Translations under genes and position numbers: made by a program
NCBI GenBank assembly: GCA_963422595.1
Contig: OY730298.1
Span: 558,001-622,000, forward strand
Length of the DNA: 64,000 bases
Direction of reading: 5' to 3'
Origin: G963422595 sp963422595
GTDB taxonomy: Bacteria; Pseudomonadota; Gammaproteobacteria; UBA4575
Part shown: positions 1 to 8,551 of the stretch, one piece after another
Layout of the letters: the number at the start of each line of letters is the position of its first letter
Position numbering within the stretch: position 1 is the first letter of the stretch
Notes under the pieces: generated by a model
Databases searched by the model: none
What the model saw: only the letters and a program-made list of their open reading frames with translations
What the model was told of the DNA's origin: nothing

Positions 1-33
1 ATTTTTACGTTATCACATCTGTACTAACCAGCA

Positions 34-1215
34 ATGGAAGTTTATTTGGTAGGCGGGGTAGTGCGTGACAAATTGTTGGGGTTACCCATTGAAGAAATTG
101 GAGAACCTGATTGGATGGTTACCGGCGCCAGTGCAGAAGAAATGCTTGACAGGGGATACAGACCGGTGGGCAAGGATTTCCCAGTTTTTTTGCATCCTCG
201 CAGTAACGAAGCATACGCCCTGGCGCGCACGGAAAAAAAACAAGGCCGGGGTTACTACGGTTTCCAGGTTCACGCCGCGCCAGACGTAAGCCTGGAAGAA
301 GACTTGCGGCGGCGGGACTTAACCATTAATGCCATGGCAAGGGATCAATCCGGCAAGCTCATTGATCCATATGGCGGACAACAAGACCTGCATGACAAGC
401 TGTTACGGCACGTTTCCAGCGCCTTTACCGAGGATCCATTACGAGTCCTGCGCGTGGCGCGGTTTGCCGCTAAATTCGCTTCACGAGGATTCAGGGTCGC
501 CGACGAAACATTACAGTTAATGCGGCATATCGCGCGCTCTGGCGAATTAACAGAGTTAACGCCCGAGCGAATATGGCAGGAGACACGCACGGCATTAAGC
601 ACGGAAACTCCGACAAAATTCTTTTCCGTACTGCATGAGACGCGCACCCTGGAACAAATCTTTACCGGCATTGGCGAGCAGTTTTCAAACCAGCAAGCGC
701 GTAACATCGGGTTTGCCGCACTGGACGAAATCTCCTTGCGGGAGCATGAGCCTTGCGCGCGTTTCGCCGCACTGGTCGGCGGGCTTTACTTTTATCGGAG
801 AGAAGATGCCCGTCACGAGGTTGATAAATTAATTAACCAAATTCCTTTACCTGATAGCTGTAAAAAATTACTGACGCTTACGGCGACCCTGCAACATCAG
901 TGCCACGAGGTCTTTGCTCTGCGCGCGAGGCATTTACTTGGTCTGCTAAACAGGCTGGACGTCAGCAGAAAACCCGAACGTTTTGTAACGGCTTTGAAAA
1001 TTTTCTCCGCAATCTATACAGCGGCGACTGGTGAAGGTGAATATTTGCAAGCGGCCTGGTTACGACGCGCTGCCAACGCGATTACAAACATAAATGCGGG
1101 AAAGTGGGTAAGAGCGGGCATTGCCGGCGCCGAGCTTGCTAACAAACTACAGCATGCGCGACTGGAGTCACTTAGAGGACTTATCCAGGATCATGACACT
1201 ACCAATAAACGATAA
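34..1215 (+). CDS. cca: CCA-adding tRNA nucleotidyltransferase (class II)
   Basis: Adds or repairs the 3' CCA end of tRNAs in the cytoplasm. The N-terminus (YLVGGVVRDKLLGLP) and the later motifs RRDLTINAMA and EDPLRVLRVARFAAKF are typical of bacterial class II enzymes of the E. coli type. Length is 393 residues against about 412 in E. coli. Two oddities are visible. The usual DxD metal-binding pair after LGLP reads E-P-D here, with about three extra residues. The CHDLGK-type HD phosphohydrolase motif of the E. coli multifunctional enzyme is absent, so only the nucleotidyltransferase part is expected to work. The gene ends 17 bp inside the convergent uppP gene. The family assignment is firm; full catalytic activity is an open question because of the changed metal ligand. 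Confidence 0.93.
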   Translation: MEVYLVGGVVRDKLLGLPIEEIGEPDWMVTGASAEEMLDRGYRPVGKDFPVFLHPRSNEAYALARTEKKQGRGYYGFQVHAAPDVSLEEDLRRRDLTINAMARDQSGKLIDPYGGQQDLHDKLLRHVSSAFTEDPLRVLRVARFAAKFASRGFRVADETLQLMRHIARSGELTELTPERIWQETRTALSTETPTKFFSVLHETRTLEQIFTGIGEQFSNQQARNIGFAALDEISLREHEPCARFAALVGGLYFYRREDARHEVDKLINQIPLPDSCKKLLTLTATLQHQCHEVFALRARHLLGLLNRLDVSRKPERFVTALKIFSAIYTAATGEGEYLQAAWLRRAANAITNINAGKWVRAGIAGAELANKLQHARLESLRGLIQDHDTTNKR

Positions 1216-1999
1216 GTAAAATCACCCCTAAAAGAATTCTATATAGCACAAACGGCAACATGCCTATGCGGCTAATAAACTTTAGAAACCAATGTATGCA
1301 GAAAAAAGCCGCGACCGCTGAACAAACCATAACCCCCAAGGCTAAGTCCCATGCAATTATTACCTCTTGGCGCAAGACGTGATAGCACGCATATACGGAA
1401 GCCGCGAGCAGCGTGGGAATCGCTAATAAAAAAGAAAACCGCGCTGCTTCCACGCGCGAAAGCCCTAACCACAGGCCAGCGGTCATCGTTACGCCAGAGC
1501 GGGAAGCACCGGGGATCAATGCGGTGGCCTGGGCTAAACCGATAACGAGCGCATTGACAGTCGTTAATTGTCCGATTTGTCGGGTTCGTTTACCATGCCA
1601 GTCGGCCAGCCACAACAGCAAGCCAAAAAATATTGAGGCTATCGCAACCACGATTGCATCGCGCGCATATTCGATTACGTAGACGTGGAATAACAGTGCG
1701 GCGATCAATATCGGCAGCGTGGCGCATAGCAGTAACCAAGCAAGCCGCCTGTCTCCGGTGGCACCACCAGACACATCGGGCGAGGCGCGGCAAGCGTTCA
1801 TTAATTTACGCAGATCGGCCCGAAAATAGAACAACACCACTAGTAAGCTGCCCAGGTGCGCAGCGATATCAATAACAATACCCTGGTCCTGCCATTGCAT
1901 AATAATGGGCAGGAGTACTAAATGAGCAGAGCTTGAGATCGGCAGAAACTCGGTAATCCCCTGGATTACCGCTAATAAAAAAGCATGTAATGACCCCAT
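1199..1999 (-). CDS. uppP: Undecaprenyl-diphosphatase
   Basis: Integral inner-membrane phosphatase (BacA family) that recycles undecaprenyl pyrophosphate for peptidoglycan and other envelope polymers. The 266 residues match the family length. The N-terminal motif GITEFLPISSSAHLVLLP and the downstream PGASRSGVTMTAGL are the two conserved active-site segments; multiple hydrophobic helices follow, ending in a hydrophobic tail (FVLYRILLGVILLIVYW). The start is the ATG directly before GSLHAFLLAVIQG. It lies 19 bp downstream of the midA-like gene on the same strand and overlaps the 3' end of cca tail to tail. Confidence 0.96.
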   Translation of the reverse strand: MGSLHAFLLAVIQGITEFLPISSSAHLVLLPIIMQWQDQGIVIDIAAHLGSLLVVLFYFRADLRKLMNACRASPDVSGGATGDRRLAWLLLCATLPILIAALLFHVYVIEYARDAIVVAIASIFFGLLLWLADWHGKRTRQIGQLTTVNALVIGLAQATALIPGASRSGVTMTAGLWLGLSRVEAARFSFLLAIPTLLAASVYACYHVLRQEVIIAWDLALGVMVCSAVAAFFCIHWFLKFISRIGMLPFVLYRILLGVILLIVYW

Positions 2000-2018
2000 T
2001 CAGGTGTTATCCCTTTTT

Positions 2019-3194
2019 TCAGAGTCGCGCGCGCATGTCACGTAAAGTGAATCGATCGGCGCCGTAATCTATACCCTTCCCCAGTACCATGACTTGAAAA
2101 CGCTCGCCAATGGAGGCGCCCAGTGTCAGTTGTTTAAGTTGCGCGATCTGCGCGGCGCGTTCAGCTTCATTGTTTGCCAGCGGCCGCCAGTCAAGCAGGT
2201 GATTAGCCAACATGAAGTTGCGCTGTGAGCTAAAGGACAATACTCCTAAACCCAGGCTTTCAGCCGCCATTGCCAGCGCGGAAAAATCCACGTCCGCGGT
2301 AAGGTCCTGAAGGCCGGGACAGGCAAACGGATTTTCAGATACCTGGTGTTTAAAATAGCTGCGCAAGGTTCCCATATTGCGCTGCGGGTGGTAGTACTCA
2401 CTACGCGGGTAGCCATAATCAATCAGAAACACGATGCATTGGTCACAACAACCAGTCCACGCAGATAAGGCATTTTTCAGTTCAAGATTGATTTCACTGC
2501 GATAATGCCCGGTAGTCGACCAATCCAACGTTGCCGTCACGTGATGCAGCGCGGCATCGAGGTCTTCTGAAGGTTCCTGCAATTGCCAGTTAAAACTTCC
2601 TTTCTGCGTTAATGTTACACATCTTTCCTTAATGTTACGTGGGCCTATCTGAAAGCATTTAACTGGTAGTGCATCCAAAACTTCATTGGCTATGACAATC
2701 GCGCTTTCTATGCCGCCAGACAGGTTTGGCAACCATTCAATAATTGCCACGTGTTCGGGTATTTCGGTGGCCAGCAATTTTCGTTGCCGGTTACGCAATA
2801 ACGCGCTTGGATCATAGATGTAATAGCGACCTGGCAGGCACCCCCAGGAATGCAGGAAGCCGATTATATCGCGGGTAAGTCTGCCACTGCCAGCGCCAAT
2901 TTCCAACACCGCGCGTTTGGCGTCATCACGAATTAGTTTAGCGCACGCGTGCGCTAAACAGTAAGCAAGGTGCGCCGAGGTTTCCGGCACGGTGATAAAA
3001 TCTCCATGCTCACCGAAAATTGGTTGCCGACGATGATAGTAACCGACGGCATGATCATGTAACACCAATCGCATGTACTGATCAAAACCAAGACTGCCAC
3101 CTTGTGTTTGCATCTCTTGCCTGACACGTTCGGTACACTTGTCGGTATGCTCCTGTTGCGCCAGCGTTAGCTCTATGGAATTGACTTCAGACAC
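2019..3194 (-). CDS. MidA/NDUFAF7-family SAM-dependent methyltransferase
   Basis: Cytoplasmic class I methyltransferase of the DUF185/MidA family, whose mitochondrial relatives (NDUFAF7) methylate an arginine in respiratory complex I; the bacterial substrate is not established. The SAM-binding motif I is visible as AVLEIGAGSGRLTRDI, and YDPSALLRNRQ and IANEVLDALPVKCF are further family motifs. Length (391) is usual. The start chosen is GTG (reads SEVNSIELTLAQQEH); no strong ribosome binding site is seen, so a start a few codons downstream is possible. Its place between folK and uppP is common in Gammaproteobacteria. Confidence 0.9.
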   Translation of the reverse strand: MSEVNSIELTLAQQEHTDKCTERVRQEMQTQGGSLGFDQYMRLVLHDHAVGYYHRRQPIFGEHGDFITVPETSAHLAYCLAHACAKLIRDDAKRAVLEIGAGSGRLTRDIIGFLHSWGCLPGRYYIYDPSALLRNRQRKLLATEIPEHVAIIEWLPNLSGGIESAIVIANEVLDALPVKCFQIGPRNIKERCVTLTQKGSFNWQLQEPSEDLDAALHHVTATLDWSTTGHYRSEINLELKNALSAWTGCCDQCIVFLIDYGYPRSEYYHPQRNMGTLRSYFKHQVSENPFACPGLQDLTADVDFSALAMAAESLGLGVLSFSSQRNFMLANHLLDWRPLANNEAERAAQIAQLKQLTLGASIGERFQVMVLGKGIDYGADRFTLRDMRARL

Positions 3195-3402
3195 GTAGGG
3201 TAATTAAGTGGGTTAAATTAATAAAAGTGGCCATGATAACAGTTAGCGCGGCGTGCATATAAAAGAACCGCGGACGGCCATAAGTTAATTCACCCCACCA
3301 CAGAATACATTGGTGCCGTCAGCCGGACCTGATTGGGATTGACTCCATGCGGGCATGACTTTATACCGATAAGTAGAGATAATTGGTGAGCGGCACGAAC
3401 TT

Positions 3403-3912
3403 TTACGTATCCGCATGAAATTCGTATTCTACGAGCTTCAGGCCCCCATTCTCCACGCTTTTTTCCCGTAGTTCACCCCATAGTTCAACAATAGTCCGTG
3501 CTTCTTGCGGATGCACGACCTGACCAGCCAGTTCAGTCAACGGCTTTAATACAAAGTTGTAGCGCAGGATATCGGGGTGCGGAAGATTCACGCCGTCCAT
3601 CCGCATGACGAGATCGGCATGCAGTAACTGGTCTAAATCGAGCGTGCGTGATTCAAACTGCTCTTTACTGCGAGTTCGACCATGTTCTGCTTCTATCTGT
3701 CTGAGAATTTGGCTTATCCGTTGCGGGGAATGCTTTGAATCAAACCCTACAACTAAATTGTGAAAATCGTCCCCGTCAAAACCTACTGCTTTGGTTGCAT
3801 ACACGTTAGAAATATTTAACCGACCAAAATGCCCGCGCAATGCCTTGATTGATGAGCAAATATTTCTTTCTTTATCAATATTGCTGCCGATGCTGACATA
3901 CACGCGCGCCAT
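3403..3912 (-). CDS. folK: 2-amino-4-hydroxy-6-hydroxymethyldihydropteridine pyrophosphokinase
   Basis: Transfers pyrophosphate from ATP to 6-hydroxymethyl-7,8-dihydropterin in folate synthesis. The N-terminus ARVYVSIGSNIDKERN is the classic HPPK start, and SRTLDLDQLLHADLVM plus LPHPDILRYNFVLKPL match the signature ending in the HPD-type loop. An upstream in-frame ATG at 3984 would add 24 residues with no family similarity, so the ATG at 3912 is preferred, giving 169 residues. It follows folB on the same strand but is separated by 330 bp, so the two may not share one transcript. Confidence 0.95.
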   Translation of the reverse strand: MARVYVSIGSNIDKERNICSSIKALRGHFGRLNISNVYATKAVGFDGDDFHNLVVGFDSKHSPQRISQILRQIEAEHGRTRSKEQFESRTLDLDQLLHADLVMRMDGVNLPHPDILRYNFVLKPLTELAGQVVHPQEARTIVELWGELREKSVENGGLKLVEYEFHADT

Positions 3913-4242
3913 CGCTACCAGCCCACTTATTGCGCCAGGACATGGAGCTTCGGGTGCCAGGCCCAGTGAGCCTGTAGTCGCCACGCATAGTATCCCGTGT
4001 CAGATGATTGCGATTGCCACGTTGCCATCGCGGAACGCGATGACGGTAACGAAGCAATGCAGGGGAATGGGCGTAACCACGCGAGTTTTCGCTGACTCGT
4101 GATGACGGGAGAAACAGCCTGAACCGCAAGCCCCGACCTGCGCCAGGATTCAAGGGCAGGGTAAAGCCGACCGGGCAAACCTATCGTGCGGCGTACCGCC
4201 TGCATGATATACGACCTATATCGCCGGGTCACACGCCAAATC
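3913..4242. other. folK-folB intergenic stretch, no gene recognised
   Basis: About 330 bp between folB and folK. Open frames exist on the minus strand, but their products have no recognisable motif and overlap the 3' end of folB. A perfect 7-bp hairpin with a GAA loop (CATCGCG/CGCGATG) lies at 4026-4042. Nothing else stands out. Confidence 0.4.
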
Positions 4243-4623
4243 TCATGAGTGGTCGGAGGCAGTATGTGGACTGGATTCGCCGCGTTCAATGGTTATTCCG
4301 ACGTCGCGTGAGCCACGTACCGCGCCCGGTTTGCTGATAGTGACGCGCACCCAGGGGAGATTAAATTCCTGCAACAAAATTCCCGCTACGTTTTCAGCTA
4401 AGGTTTCAACTAATGCATAGCGGCTGTTTTCGACGAATTGGATTACGCGCTTGGCGACCGCTTTGTAATCCAGCGCGTCATCAATGGAGTCGGTGGCCGC
4501 GGCACTGGCAGTATCACCAGCCATCTCCAGATCAACCCGCACCTTTTGCCTGATGCGTTTTTCCCATTCGAATATGCCGATGGTGGCGTCGATTTCCAGA
4601 TCACGTAAAAAAATTATGTCCAT
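4243..4623 (-). CDS. folB: Dihydroneopterin aldolase
   Basis: Converts dihydroneopterin to 6-hydroxymethyldihydropterin in the folate pathway, supplying the FolK substrate. The N-terminus MDIIFLRDLEIDATIGIFEWEK is the family hallmark (DLxxxxxIGxxxWE), and the segment SRYALVETLAENVAGILLQ holds the conserved active-site region. Length (126) is normal. It is divergent from rpmB. Confidence 0.95.
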   Translation of the reverse strand: MDIIFLRDLEIDATIGIFEWEKRIRQKVRVDLEMAGDTASAAATDSIDDALDYKAVAKRVIQFVENSRYALVETLAENVAGILLQEFNLPWVRVTISKPGAVRGSRDVGITIERGESSPHTASDHS

Positions 4624-4749
4624 TGCCGGTGCTGCGATGCTGTTGGTTGTAAATAGTCAATTTGCGTTGTGCCGCCAAACCTGCTTGTGTCATTTTAGCG
4701 ATTCTGGTATCTTCAGTCACCGTGTTCAGTTGAATGTAAAATATTTACT

Positions 4750-4986
4750 ATGTCCCGCGTTTGCCAAGTTACCGGAAAGGTGCCTGCTTCAGGCAATAAC
4801 GTTTCTCATGCACATAATAAAACACGGCGTCGGTTTATGCCTAATATTCAAACCCATCGCTTTTGGGTGGAGAGTGAGAACAGGTGGGTTAAGTTGCGCG
4901 TTTCCACTCAAGGTATGCGTATTATTGATAAGAAAGGTATTGATGAAGTGCTGACCGATCTGCGTAAACGCGGCACCAAAGTATAA
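4750..4986 (+). CDS. rpmB: 50S ribosomal protein L28
   Basis: Large-subunit ribosomal protein. The sequence starts SRVCQVTGK and continues NNVSHAHNKTRRRF, NIQTHRFWVESENRWVKL and LRKRGTKV, which is diagnostic for L28 (78 residues, normal length). It is followed 17 bp later by rpmG, the usual bacterial order, and the two are presumably cotranscribed. Confidence 0.98.
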   Translation: MSRVCQVTGKVPASGNNVSHAHNKTRRRFMPNIQTHRFWVESENRWVKLRVSTQGMRIIDKKGIDEVLTDLRKRGTKV

Positions 4987-5003
4987 AGCCAGCGGGGTGT
5001 CTT

Positions 5004-5171
5004 ATGGCAAAAGCCGTTCGTGAAAAAATCAAATTGGTCTCCAGCGCGGGCACTGGTCATTACTATACGACCAGCAAAAATAAACGCACGATGCCCAACA
5101 AGCTCGCAATGAAGAAATATGACCCGGTGGTGCGTAAGCACGTGCTTTATAAAGAGGCCAAAATTAAATAG
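5004..5171 (+). CDS. rpmG: 50S ribosomal protein L33
   Basis: Large-subunit ribosomal protein of 55 residues. Translation from the ATG at 5004 gives MAKAVREKIKLVSSAGTGHY, then TTSKNKRTMPNKLAMKKYDP and an end in KEAKIK, matching gammaproteobacterial L33 of the Cys-free type (no CxxC zinc ribbon). It is preceded closely by rpmB and followed by a likely intrinsic terminator. Confidence 0.97.
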   Translation: MAKAVREKIKLVSSAGTGHYYTTSKNKRTMPNKLAMKKYDPVVRKHVLYKEAKIK

Positions 5172-5254
5172 CAACCGGCGTTTTCACCCCGAATGGCATT
5201 ACCACGCATGCTGTGGAAGACGATGCTTAAGATTTCTGCACTTCCACCTCAGAA

Positions 5255-5292
5255 TCCGCAAGAGAAAATGGTGGTTTTGCGGGAGCTTTTTT
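5255..5292 (+). terminator. Intrinsic terminator after rpmBG
   Basis: The stem CCGCAA (5256-5261) pairs with TTGCGG (5277-5282), and a run of six T residues follows at 5287-5292. It lies 84 bp after the rpmG stop, as expected for the rpmBG transcript. Confidence 0.65.
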
Positions 5293-5371
5293 AACTTTAA
5301 TTTTGATCCCGGGTTTAATTTCCTTCTGTTTTGAGTTCCTTGTCTAAGCCAACGCCATCTGCGATAAAAAT

Positions 5372-5429
5372 AAATAACGTCCCCAGCTGTCACTTTAACG
5401 GTAATAAAAAAATAACGTCCCCAGCTGTC
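5372..5429. repeat. Two direct copies of a 20-bp motif
   Basis: AAATAACGTCCCCAGCTGTC occurs at 5372-5391 and again at 5410-5429, a 38-bp period. The core CGTCCCCAGCTGTCACTT of the first copy also occurs within the restriction-subunit gene near 47130. The surrounding stretch 5430-5790 is non-coding and has a short inverted repeat around GGCACAGAGTGCC near 5590. Confidence 0.7.
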
Positions 5430-5791
5430 CTTAGCAAGCGTGAATTGACACCGATAAACCCCTCTAAGGGTTTCATCCCGGTTGATACCGGTTTCGGCGT
5501 CCACCGCGACGGCTCCCGTAGCAACCGTGCATAGACCAGACAAACAGGAACGCCAAGGCTCCACATCCAGTAACCTGAATGACCGGCACAGAGTGCCGGT
5601 TCCTACGTTCCAGTACGGCGTCATGCGCGCCGGAGCGGCCAGCACTAACGAACCCATTTGCTTTTGATTATTCTGGGGTATCGGGTGCTCATGTGGCTCT
5701 TTAACGGGAGCTTCAGGACTGAGGGTTGAATATATCATTATAGAGGATAAATTTCAAGTGTTAATTCACCAGTTACAGCCGTTAAAATTGT

Positions 5792-6289
5792 GCTTGAGCG
5801 CCGGGAGCGGCTGGGATAGCTATAAACCCGGGCCAGACGTCCGATAGAATTGCACTTAATAAAGTAGACGTGCTTAAGAAATGTCGGTCATTGCTTAACT
5901 TTGTCTACACGTCTGCCATGTGGGGATAATTCGTCTTATCCAGTCATGTAGCAGGTGTCTTGTGGAATTTCGCTTGAGCGCCGGGAGCGGCTGGGATAGC
6001 TATAAACCCGGGCCAGACGTCCAATAGAATTGCACTTAATAAAGTGGACGTGCTTAAGAAATGTCGGTCATTGCTTAACTTTGTCTACACGTCTGCCATG
6101 TGGGGATAATTCGTCTTATCCAGTCATGCAGCAGGCGTCTTGTGGAATTTCGCTTGAGCGCCGGGAGTGGCTGGGATAGCTATAAACCCGGGCCAGACGT
6201 CCAATAGAATTGCACTTAATAAAGTGGACGTGCTTAAGAAATGTCGGTCATTGCCTAACTTTGTCTACACGTCTGCCATGTGGGGATAA
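5792..6289. repeat. Three tandem copies of a 180-bp unit
   Basis: Units begin with GCTTGAGCGCCGGGAG at 5792, 5972 and 6152, an exact 180-bp spacing. The first two are full length; the third stops after about 138 bp, at GTGGGGATAA. Copies differ at only a few bases (for example AGTAGACG against AGTGGACG, and GGGAGCGG against GGGAGTGG). Each unit has a possible long hairpin (GGCCAGACGT near its start with ACGTCTGCC about 80 bp later). The two complete units also have a perfect short hairpin, GGATAA-TTCGTC-TTATCC (5924-5941 in copy 1). No coding frame runs through the array. It lies just downstream of the nine-gene operon that ends at 6456. Function is unknown. Confidence 0.9.
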
Positions 6290-6455
6290 ATTGCCATCGT
6301 CTATGCGCTGCCCAATTAAGACATCTGGGTAAGGTCAGCTACATAATTCTGCAAACGAGGGGTCTGATGTTTTGCGGTTGGCGTTACGGCTTGTATGCCG
6401 GTGGTGGCTTGAGGTCTACAGTATCACTTCCAGCGGCTGGCACTACGCGACAGTT

Positions 6456-7463
6456 TTAAGGGGTGTAAGAATTGAGGCCTATAAAGGTGCCGCCGTTACG
6501 TTCGCACAAGGCGCGCATCAGGGTGGCAAAGCGAATGCCGGTAGTCTGTTCTGCCTGCGGGCGGCCGAATTGAATGGGAAACCCGACCGCGTGGATGCGC
6601 ACGCGACGGTTGCCGCGCTGGTCGCGTTTGTTGATGCGGTCTACGTGGTGTAATACGGTGTCGATGGAGGGCCCGGTAAATTCGTCTCCGAATACGTACA
6701 GGCTGATGTCTTTGTTGGTTGCGTAAAAGGTGCGAATGGCGGCACTGATTCCCTCTACCGGGCTACTGTTACTGAACGGCCGCCAGGTGCGTAGGCGTTT
6801 CAACACGGCTTTACGCCGTGCCGGGGTGTCGGGGATCCATTTGCCGGTATATTGTTGGAACATGTATTCGCCCATGTCGTTCATAATTTGTATGCCTTTG
6901 ACTTTCGGGTATACGTTTAGTACTTCGGCAAGTTTTTGTTGCACCAGATGCCAGCCGTAATTCTGCATGCTGCCGGAGGTGTCGATGATGAAGATGATGT
7001 ATTCACTGTCGACCGGAATGCCGCCTACGGTAGTATCCGGCTGCTGGTGTACAGACGCCGCACGCAACCGCCGCATGGCTGCCGTGAGTTGCTGTTTGGC
7101 AGCAGCCAGTTGAGCTTCGATGATGTTTTGAACGGTGGCGTCATCACGGGCCGCGGCGTATTGCCCTTGCAGCGTCGCCAGCTCTGCTTGCAGACGCGCG
7201 ATGTTTTCGACGCGCCGCGCCAGTTGCGCCTTGTTGCTGACCAGCTGGCGATTCAAAAGATTAATCTGGCCGTGCAGGTCAGACAATTCCTGCCGTAGTC
7301 TGGTGACTGTCTGTTCCAGGTCTTTGCTGTATTCTTCAAAGATGATGGGTTCGGCAGTTTTCGACAGCACCAGCAACAGAATAAGTGCGCCGAAGCCGCA
7401 ACATACACAGTCTAAAAAAGACAGGCTGAAAACTTCGATATTGCGCCGCCGCTTGAGGTTCAT
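6456..7463 (-). CDS. ExbD-like membrane helix plus VWA-domain protein (second copy)
   Basis: Last gene of the nine-gene operon. The N-terminus is cytoplasmic and basic (NLKRRRNIEVF), followed by one membrane helix at residues 13-35 beginning FLDCVCCGFGALILLLVL. Its Asp sits where ExbD/TolR proteins carry their proton-relay Asp. Residues about 45-145 are heptad-rich coiled coil. A VWA domain fills residues 155-330, with the MIDAS motif DTSGS (IIFIIDTSGSMQNYG) and a later acidic loop (YVFGDEFTG). Topology predicts the VWA domain in the periplasm. It overlaps the upstream VWA gene by 4 bp, so translation is probably coupled. Related to the neighbouring VWA protein in layout but divergent in sequence. 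The family and topology reading is firm; the job is inferred. Confidence 0.85.
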   Translation of the reverse strand: MNLKRRRNIEVFSLSFLDCVCCGFGALILLLVLSKTAEPIIFEEYSKDLEQTVTRLRQELSDLHGQINLLNRQLVSNKAQLARRVENIARLQAELATLQGQYAAARDDATVQNIIEAQLAAAKQQLTAAMRRLRAASVHQQPDTTVGGIPVDSEYIIFIIDTSGSMQNYGWHLVQQKLAEVLNVYPKVKGIQIMNDMGEYMFQQYTGKWIPDTPARRKAVLKRLRTWRPFSNSSPVEGISAAIRTFYATNKDISLYVFGDEFTGPSIDTVLHHVDRINKRDQRGNRRVRIHAVGFPIQFGRPQAEQTTGIRFATLMRALCERNGGTFIGLNSYTP

Positions 7464-8551
7464 GGCCAGTCCCTGGCCGGACTGAAAAAGGCACCATTGG
7501 TGCGTTGCGCCAGTTTCCAGTATTCGCTGGCGGCATCCGGATCTCCTTCCATAGGAAACAGAATGATATTCACTGGAATGCCGCGCGGCAATGCCGTCAG
7601 GGCTTGTCTGAAAAGTTTCTTGCGTGCCTTAGCCGTCACCTTAGTGCCAAAAGACCGGCCCTCTCCCTGCGTGGGCAAACCGTCCGTCAACAGGTAGATG
7701 TTGTCGGGCGGCGGCGATAACGCACTGATACTTTGAAACGCGCGCCGCAGGTTGGTGCCTTGTTGCGGTACGGTGGCGTAAAAATTCGCCACCGCGGTGT
7801 TCAGGTGGCGCACGTCTCCAGCATCCAGCCAGGGCTTGCCTGCGACCTCGTAGACGGGCGCACTGGTGGTGTTGAACGTGTAGATTTGAAACTTGCTGGC
7901 AGGTGGGATGCGCGTGGTGATCCAGTCTACCGTGTATAGTACTTGTTGCCATTTGGCGGCGCGCACTCTGGTGTCTGCCGACAGATTGCGAAACCGCAAT
8001 ACATTGACGATTCTATCCGCCAACATGCTGGCGGAGCTGTCCACTAAAATCAGGATGCGCGCACCTCCCATTTTGAGGCCGGTTAAGTATTGCCGCTGTC
8101 CCGGTCCGGCAAAGTGACGCCGGTGCTGACCCGGTATTTGTGCGCGCGTGGCACTGCCTTCTAAACGCTTATAGGCCTCTTCAAGCGATTTCAAGTCGGC
8201 CTTGAGTGCTTCAACGGCTTGTAATTGCGCCGCCGTTGCCGCGCGTTGTCGCACCAGTTGAATTTTATCGGTGCGTGTATTTTCTATAATTTCTGCGGCG
8301 CGAGCCTGCGTTTGTGTCAGTTCGTCGTGTAGTGTTCGCCGGCTGTTGTTAAGTTGCGCTAAATGCTTTTGACCGGTCAGCACGGCCTTGTCAAGTTCGC
8401 GCGCCTGCGCTTGCGCCAGGTGATTGATCTGCTGCTGCCGACCATGGGTGTTGGCATTGATGATCATGAAAAACAGGATGACGGCGCCAAAGCCGCAAAA
8501 CATCACGTCCAGAAAAGCCAGACTAAACGGGCTAATGCTGTCGCGGCGCAT
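7460..8551 (-). CDS. ExbD-like membrane helix plus VWA-domain protein (first copy)
   Basis: The start is placed at the ATG reading RRDSISPFSLAFLDVMFCGF, since the frame farther upstream lies inside the preceding gene and has no family similarity; this gives 363 residues. The helix FLDVMFCGFGAVILFFMI closely resembles the FIDVM segment of ExbD, including the Asp. A coiled coil (about residues 35-130) joins it to a VWA domain with MIDAS motif DSSAS (ILILVDSSASMLADRI), a Thr loop (GTNLRRAF) and an Asp loop (YLLTDGLPTQGEG). It overlaps the preceding gene by 20 bp and the next by 4 bp. I infer that it partners the ExbB-type channel encoded two genes upstream, carrying a metal-dependent adhesion domain in the periplasm. 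Confidence 0.85.
   Translation of the reverse strand: MRRDSISPFSLAFLDVMFCGFGAVILFFMIINANTHGRQQQINHLAQAQARELDKAVLTGQKHLAQLNNSRRTLHDELTQTQARAAEIIENTRTDKIQLVRQRAATAAQLQAVEALKADLKSLEEAYKRLEGSATRAQIPGQHRRHFAGPGQRQYLTGLKMGGARILILVDSSASMLADRIVNVLRFRNLSADTRVRAAKWQQVLYTVDWITTRIPPASKFQIYTFNTTSAPVYEVAGKPWLDAGDVRHLNTAVANFYATVPQQGTNLRRAFQSISALSPPPDNIYLLTDGLPTQGEGRSFGTKVTAKARKKLFRQALTALPRGIPVNIILFPMEGDPDAASEYWKLAQRTNGAFFSPARDWP

Noticed and set aside
3927..4289. 120-codon open frame on the minus strand between folB and folK
   Set aside because: It overlaps the folB 3' end in another frame and shows no protein-like motifs.
5199..5738. 179-codon open frame on the minus strand after rpmG
   Set aside because: It runs through the rpmG terminator and the short direct repeats; the product has no recognisable domain.
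5792..6289. CRISPR array
   Set aside because: Units are contiguous 180-bp copies without unique spacers, and no cas genes are present.
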